64,000 bases of DNA from Paraburkholderia unamae (lineage in GTDB: Bacteria; Pseudomonadota; Gammaproteobacteria; Burkholderiales; Burkholderiaceae), in contig NZ_QLSU01000046.1 in assembly GCF_003268775.1 (NCBI RefSeq), forward strand, positions 1 through 64,000. Reading direction: 5' to 3'. The notes beneath the pieces were generated by a model. That model made no database searches and was not told the DNA's origin. It saw only the letters and a program-made list of their open reading frames with translations. Positions within the stretch are counted from its first letter, which is position 1. Every line of letters begins with the position of its first letter. Below, in pieces: positions 61,539 to 64,000 of the stretch. Made by a program: the position numbers and the translations under genes.

Positions 61539-63176
61539 TCATAGCTGGCGCGCACGCTCCCGCAAGATGAACTTCTGGATCTTGCCGGTCGAGGTCTTCG
61601 GCAGTGGCATGAAGACGATGGTCTTGGGAATCTTGAAATGTGCCATCCGCTCGCGGCAGAAAGCGATAATGTCCGATTCGGTCACGACCGAATCGTCTTT
61701 GAGCGTGATGAAAGCGCAAGGTGTCTCGCCCCACTTCTCGTCAGGACGAGCGACGATTGCCGCCTCCAGAACAGCGGGATGGGAATACAGCATGTCCTCG
61801 ATCTCGATCGACGAAATGTTTTCGCCTCCCGAGATAATGATGTCCTTCGAGCGATCCTTGATTTCCAGGTAGCCATCGGAATGCCACACCCCGAGATCGC
61901 CAGTATGAAACCACCCACCCGCAAATGCCTCTACCGTGGCATCCAGATTCTTCAGGTAGCCCTTCATGACGTTGTTGCCGCGAAGAAAGACCTCACCGAG
62001 CGTCTGCCCATCTTTTGGAACGGGCTCCAGCGTATCCGGGTGTGCCACCATCATCGCCTCGAGTGCAGGTCCGCGTACACCCTGGCGGGCCTTGAGTTGC
62101 GCTTTCGCATCGAGATCGAGAGCATTCCACGACTCGCGCCACACGCATTGCACGGCTGGCCCATACGACTCGGTCAGCCCATAGACATGCGTCACTTCCC
62201 AGCCCATGCGCTCCATGCCGGCGATCACCGGAGCGGGCGGTGGCGCACCGCCGGTCATGACCTTGACTACGTGACGAATGCCCGCTTTCAACTCCGGCGC
62301 GGCGTTATTGATCATGTTCAACACCACGGAGGCGGCACAGAAATGCGTGACCGCCTCCGTTCGGATGGCGGCGAGAATCGGCTCAGCCCGCGTATGGCGC
62401 AGAAAGACGCTGGTGCCTGCCACCAACGCCATGGTCCAGGGAAAGCACCAGCCATTGCAATGAAACATCGGCAAGGTCCATAAATAGGTCGCGTCCCCGT
62501 CCAGATGCCACGATAGTGCATTCGACACGGCGTTGAGATATGCGCCGCGATGGTGATACACCACGCCTTTTGGATTGCCCGTCGTGCCCGACGTGTAGTT
62601 CAAGGCAATGGCCAGCCATTCGTCTTCGGGCATCGCGAGCGAGAACTCCGTGTGGGTTGCCTCCCGCAGCAACGCTTCATAGTCTTTTTCGCCGAGCAGA
62701 TCGCCATCTCCGAACTGAGGATCGTCAATGTCGATAACCTGAATGACGCGGCCAAGACTTGCAAGCGCCTTCTTCACTGTCGGCGAGAACTCGCGATCGG
62801 TGATCAGCAGTTTCGCCTCGCCGTGGTTGAGAATGAAAGCGATCGTGTCGGCATCGAGCCGTGTGTTGATGGTGTTCAGTACAGCGCCGCAAAGCGGTAC
62901 ACCGAAATGCGCCTCGAACAGTTCCGGCGTATTGGCCGCGATCATCGCCACCGTATCGCCCTTGCCAATGCCGCGCCCGAGCAGCGCACCGGCGAGTAGC
63001 CGGCAACGTCGATACGTTTCGGCCCAGTCGCGGCGAATCGTGCCATGAATGACGGCCGTGCGCTCCGGCCAGATAGACGCGGCGCGTTCGAGAAACGTCA
63101 GCGGTGACAAAGCAATGAAATTCGCCGGGTCGCGCTCGAGTCCGATCATATAGGGATTGTCTGCCGTTATTTTCAT
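61539..63176 (-). CDS. AMP-binding acyl-CoA ligase (second)
   Basis: About 545 residues from ATG 63176 (MKITADNPYMIGLERDPANF). Adenylation motifs: NYTSGTTGNPKGVVYHH, HVYGLTESYGPA and GDLGVWHSDGYLEIKDRSKD, LPKTSTGKIQKFIL with the catalytic Lys. Length and sequence match the short/medium-chain or aromatic-acid FadD-like group (DmdB/benzoate-CoA ligase-like). It is translationally joined to a 23-codon upstream frame with a strong ribosome-binding site. It activates an acid from the same catabolic route. Confidence 0.9.
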   Translation of the reverse strand: MKITADNPYMIGLERDPANFIALSPLTFLERAASIWPERTAVIHGTIRRDWAETYRRCRLLAGALLGRGIGKGDTVAMIAANTPELFEAHFGVPLCGAVLNTINTRLDADTIAFILNHGEAKLLITDREFSPTVKKALASLGRVIQVIDIDDPQFGDGDLLGEKDYEALLREATHTEFSLAMPEDEWLAIALNYTSGTTGNPKGVVYHHRGAYLNAVSNALSWHLDGDATYLWTLPMFHCNGWCFPWTMALVAGTSVFLRHTRAEPILAAIRTEAVTHFCAASVVLNMINNAAPELKAGIRHVVKVMTGGAPPPAPVIAGMERMGWEVTHVYGLTESYGPAVQCVWRESWNALDLDAKAQLKARQGVRGPALEAMMVAHPDTLEPVPKDGQTLGEVFLRGNNVMKGYLKNLDATVEAFAGGWFHTGDLGVWHSDGYLEIKDRSKDIIISGGENISSIEIEDMLYSHPAVLEAAIVARPDEKWGETPCAFITLKDDSVVTESDIIAFCRERMAHFKIPKTIVFMPLPKTSTGKIQKFILRERARQL

Positions 63177-63244
63177 GCGGGCCGCCCCGCGGCTATGGCG
63201 CTCGCGCGCTCGCCGAAGATGCCAAGGTTTTCTGCGTGTCTCAT
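63173..63244 (-). CDS. possible leader peptide before the second acyl-CoA ligase
   Basis: A 23-codon frame (MRHAENLGIFGERASAIAAG start) begins at ATG 63244 with AAGGAGG four bases upstream, the best ribosome-binding site near this gene, and ends in an ATGA overlap with the ligase start. The ligase itself has only a weak site. Coupled translation is the likely purpose; a remnant of a lost gene is an alternative. Confidence 0.35.
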   Translation of the reverse strand: MRHAENLGIFGERASAIAAGRPA

Positions 63245-63378
63245 CTATCCTCCTTAAGTTGTTTTTATAGTCACGAAACGCTCTCAATTGAGCGGCCCGA
63301 CTTCATCTGAAAAAATGCCACTGCGCCCCGCGGAAGATCCCAATTTCTTCCTCGACACGGCGGCACTACGGGACAGCG

Positions 63379-64000
63379 TCAAACCTCCTGATAGTCGCAG
63401 ATACGCTCTATTTTTCTCTGCTCCACCACGTTCAAACCGTAGCCCTCCAGGCCCACAATCGTTCTTTCGTGATTGGAGAGCAGGATCATGTTCTTCACGC
63501 CGAGCTCGGTGAGAATTTGCGCGCCTATTCCGTAATCACGCAGTTCCGGCTCGGCAGGCGTGGGGTGCATCATGGAACGCACACGTTCCGACACGGCCGT
63601 GAGGCGCGACTCGCGTATCAGCACGATGACGCCACGGTTCTCGTCCGCCAGCAAACGCGCGGCGCCGCGTAGAGACGCGAGGTGGTGACCGCCAATGACG
63701 TCGTTCATGGTATCCATCGCATGCATGCGAACGAGAACGGGGTCAGCTCCCCGCAGATCACCCATGACAAAGGCAATATGCTCGACCTGATCGACCCGAT
63801 TCCGGTAGACGACGATCCGCCAATGCCTTCCATTCGGCTCGGTAAAGCTGCCGTTTTCAACGGCCTCCACGAGCCGTTCCGTTCGTCGGCGATACGCGAT
63901 GAGATCGGCGATCGTGCCGAGTTTCAGCTTATGTCGCCGTGAAAAGGCGATGAGGTCCGGCAGCCTCGCCATGGTGCCGTCGTCGTTCATGATTTCGCAG
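63379..64000 (-). CDS. RibBX-like 3,4-dihydroxy-2-butanone 4-phosphate synthase, C-terminal part (partial)
   Basis: The frame continues beyond the right edge (last visible residues before ATG 63990 read CEIMNDDGTMARL, the end of the RibB active region). The visible part is the end of the DHBP synthase domain (FSRRHKLKLGTIADLIAYRR) and a GTP-cyclohydrolase-II-like domain. That domain lacks the Zn cysteines (canonical ...C...CDC region reads HAMDTMNDVIGGHHLASLRG) and the GRGIGL motif (IRESRLTAVSE). This is the RibBX type, a RibB with an inactive RibA-like domain. It makes a riboflavin precursor; its place beside FMN-dependent genes suggests a boost of flavin supply. Confidence 0.85.
   Translation of the reverse strand, partial: CEIMNDDGTMARLPDLIAFSRRHKLKLGTIADLIAYRRRTERLVEAVENGSFTEPNGRHWRIVVYRNRVDQVEHIAFVMGDLRGADPVLVRMHAMDTMNDVIGGHHLASLRGAARLLADENRGVIVLIRESRLTAVSERVRSMMHPTPAEPELRDYGIGAQILTELGVKNMILLSNHERTIVGLEGYGLNVVEQRKIERICDYQEV

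Overview
The window reads as a GC-rich beta-proteobacterial chromosome or chromid segment, most likely Paraburkholderia, Caballeronia or a close Burkholderia relative. This is inferred from gene families (DUF4148, DUF6496 and DUF1328 small proteins, PaoABC-type oxidoreductase, COX1-COX3 fusion, RibBX-like protein) and codon style. No database comparison was possible. No rRNA, tRNA, CRISPR array or intact insertion sequence was seen.

Layout. 1-7.2 kb: the end of a sigma-54 activator, an orphan winged-HTH protein, an orphan HigA-type antitoxin overlapping a double-domain KaiC ATPase and a hybrid histidine kinase, then a decayed Tn3-family transposase. 7.2-15.4 kb: stress and envelope genes (HU, a secreted dienelactone-hydrolase-like protein, a Phd-ParE toxin-antitoxin pair, DUF1328, DUF1488, DUF4148, DUF6496, MgtC) around a phosphatidylserine-decarboxylase-like gene broken by four lesions. 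15.6-20.1 kb: an EmrAB/OprM-type tripartite efflux pump. 20.1-25.8 kb: CHAD protein, large-subunit catalase, Rieske-FAD reductase, cation diffusion facilitator. 26.0-29.9 kb: three-subunit molybdenum aldehyde/xanthine oxidoreductase. 30.1-33.3 kb: a YqjD/E/K-like membrane operon, an Nramp transporter and a PfpI/DJ-1 protein.

33.4-42.2 kb is the most striking part. It is a tightly packed respiratory island: an internally duplicated His-bearing membrane protein, a gluconate-dehydrogenase-subunit-3-like protein, a GMC flavoenzyme with a [3Fe-4S]-type Cys motif, cytochrome c oxidase subunit II with a fused cytochrome c, a COX1-COX3 fusion whose HPEVY glutamate is replaced by Trp, a small membrane protein and a triheme cytochrome c lipoprotein. 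Together these could carry electrons from an organic substrate to oxygen. The two soluble dehydrogenase subunits show no export signal, while the cytochromes are periplasmic.

42.3-51.6 kb: carbohydrate and central-metabolism genes (GH15, a pyruvate-oxidase-like ThDP enzyme, PIG-L deacetylase, enolase-superfamily enzyme, SDR) and a topoisomerase IB. 51.8-54.0 kb is a scarred segment with truncated genes butted together. 52.6-64 kb is a catabolic region: NAD(P)H oxidoreductase, flavin reductase, LLM flavin monooxygenase, two acyl-CoA ligases, two crotonase-fold enzymes, a creatininase-family amidohydrolase, an AraC regulator and a RibBX-like flavin-synthesis protein that runs off the window. 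The set suggests FMNH2-dependent ring or chain opening followed by CoA-thioester breakdown of an unidentified compound.
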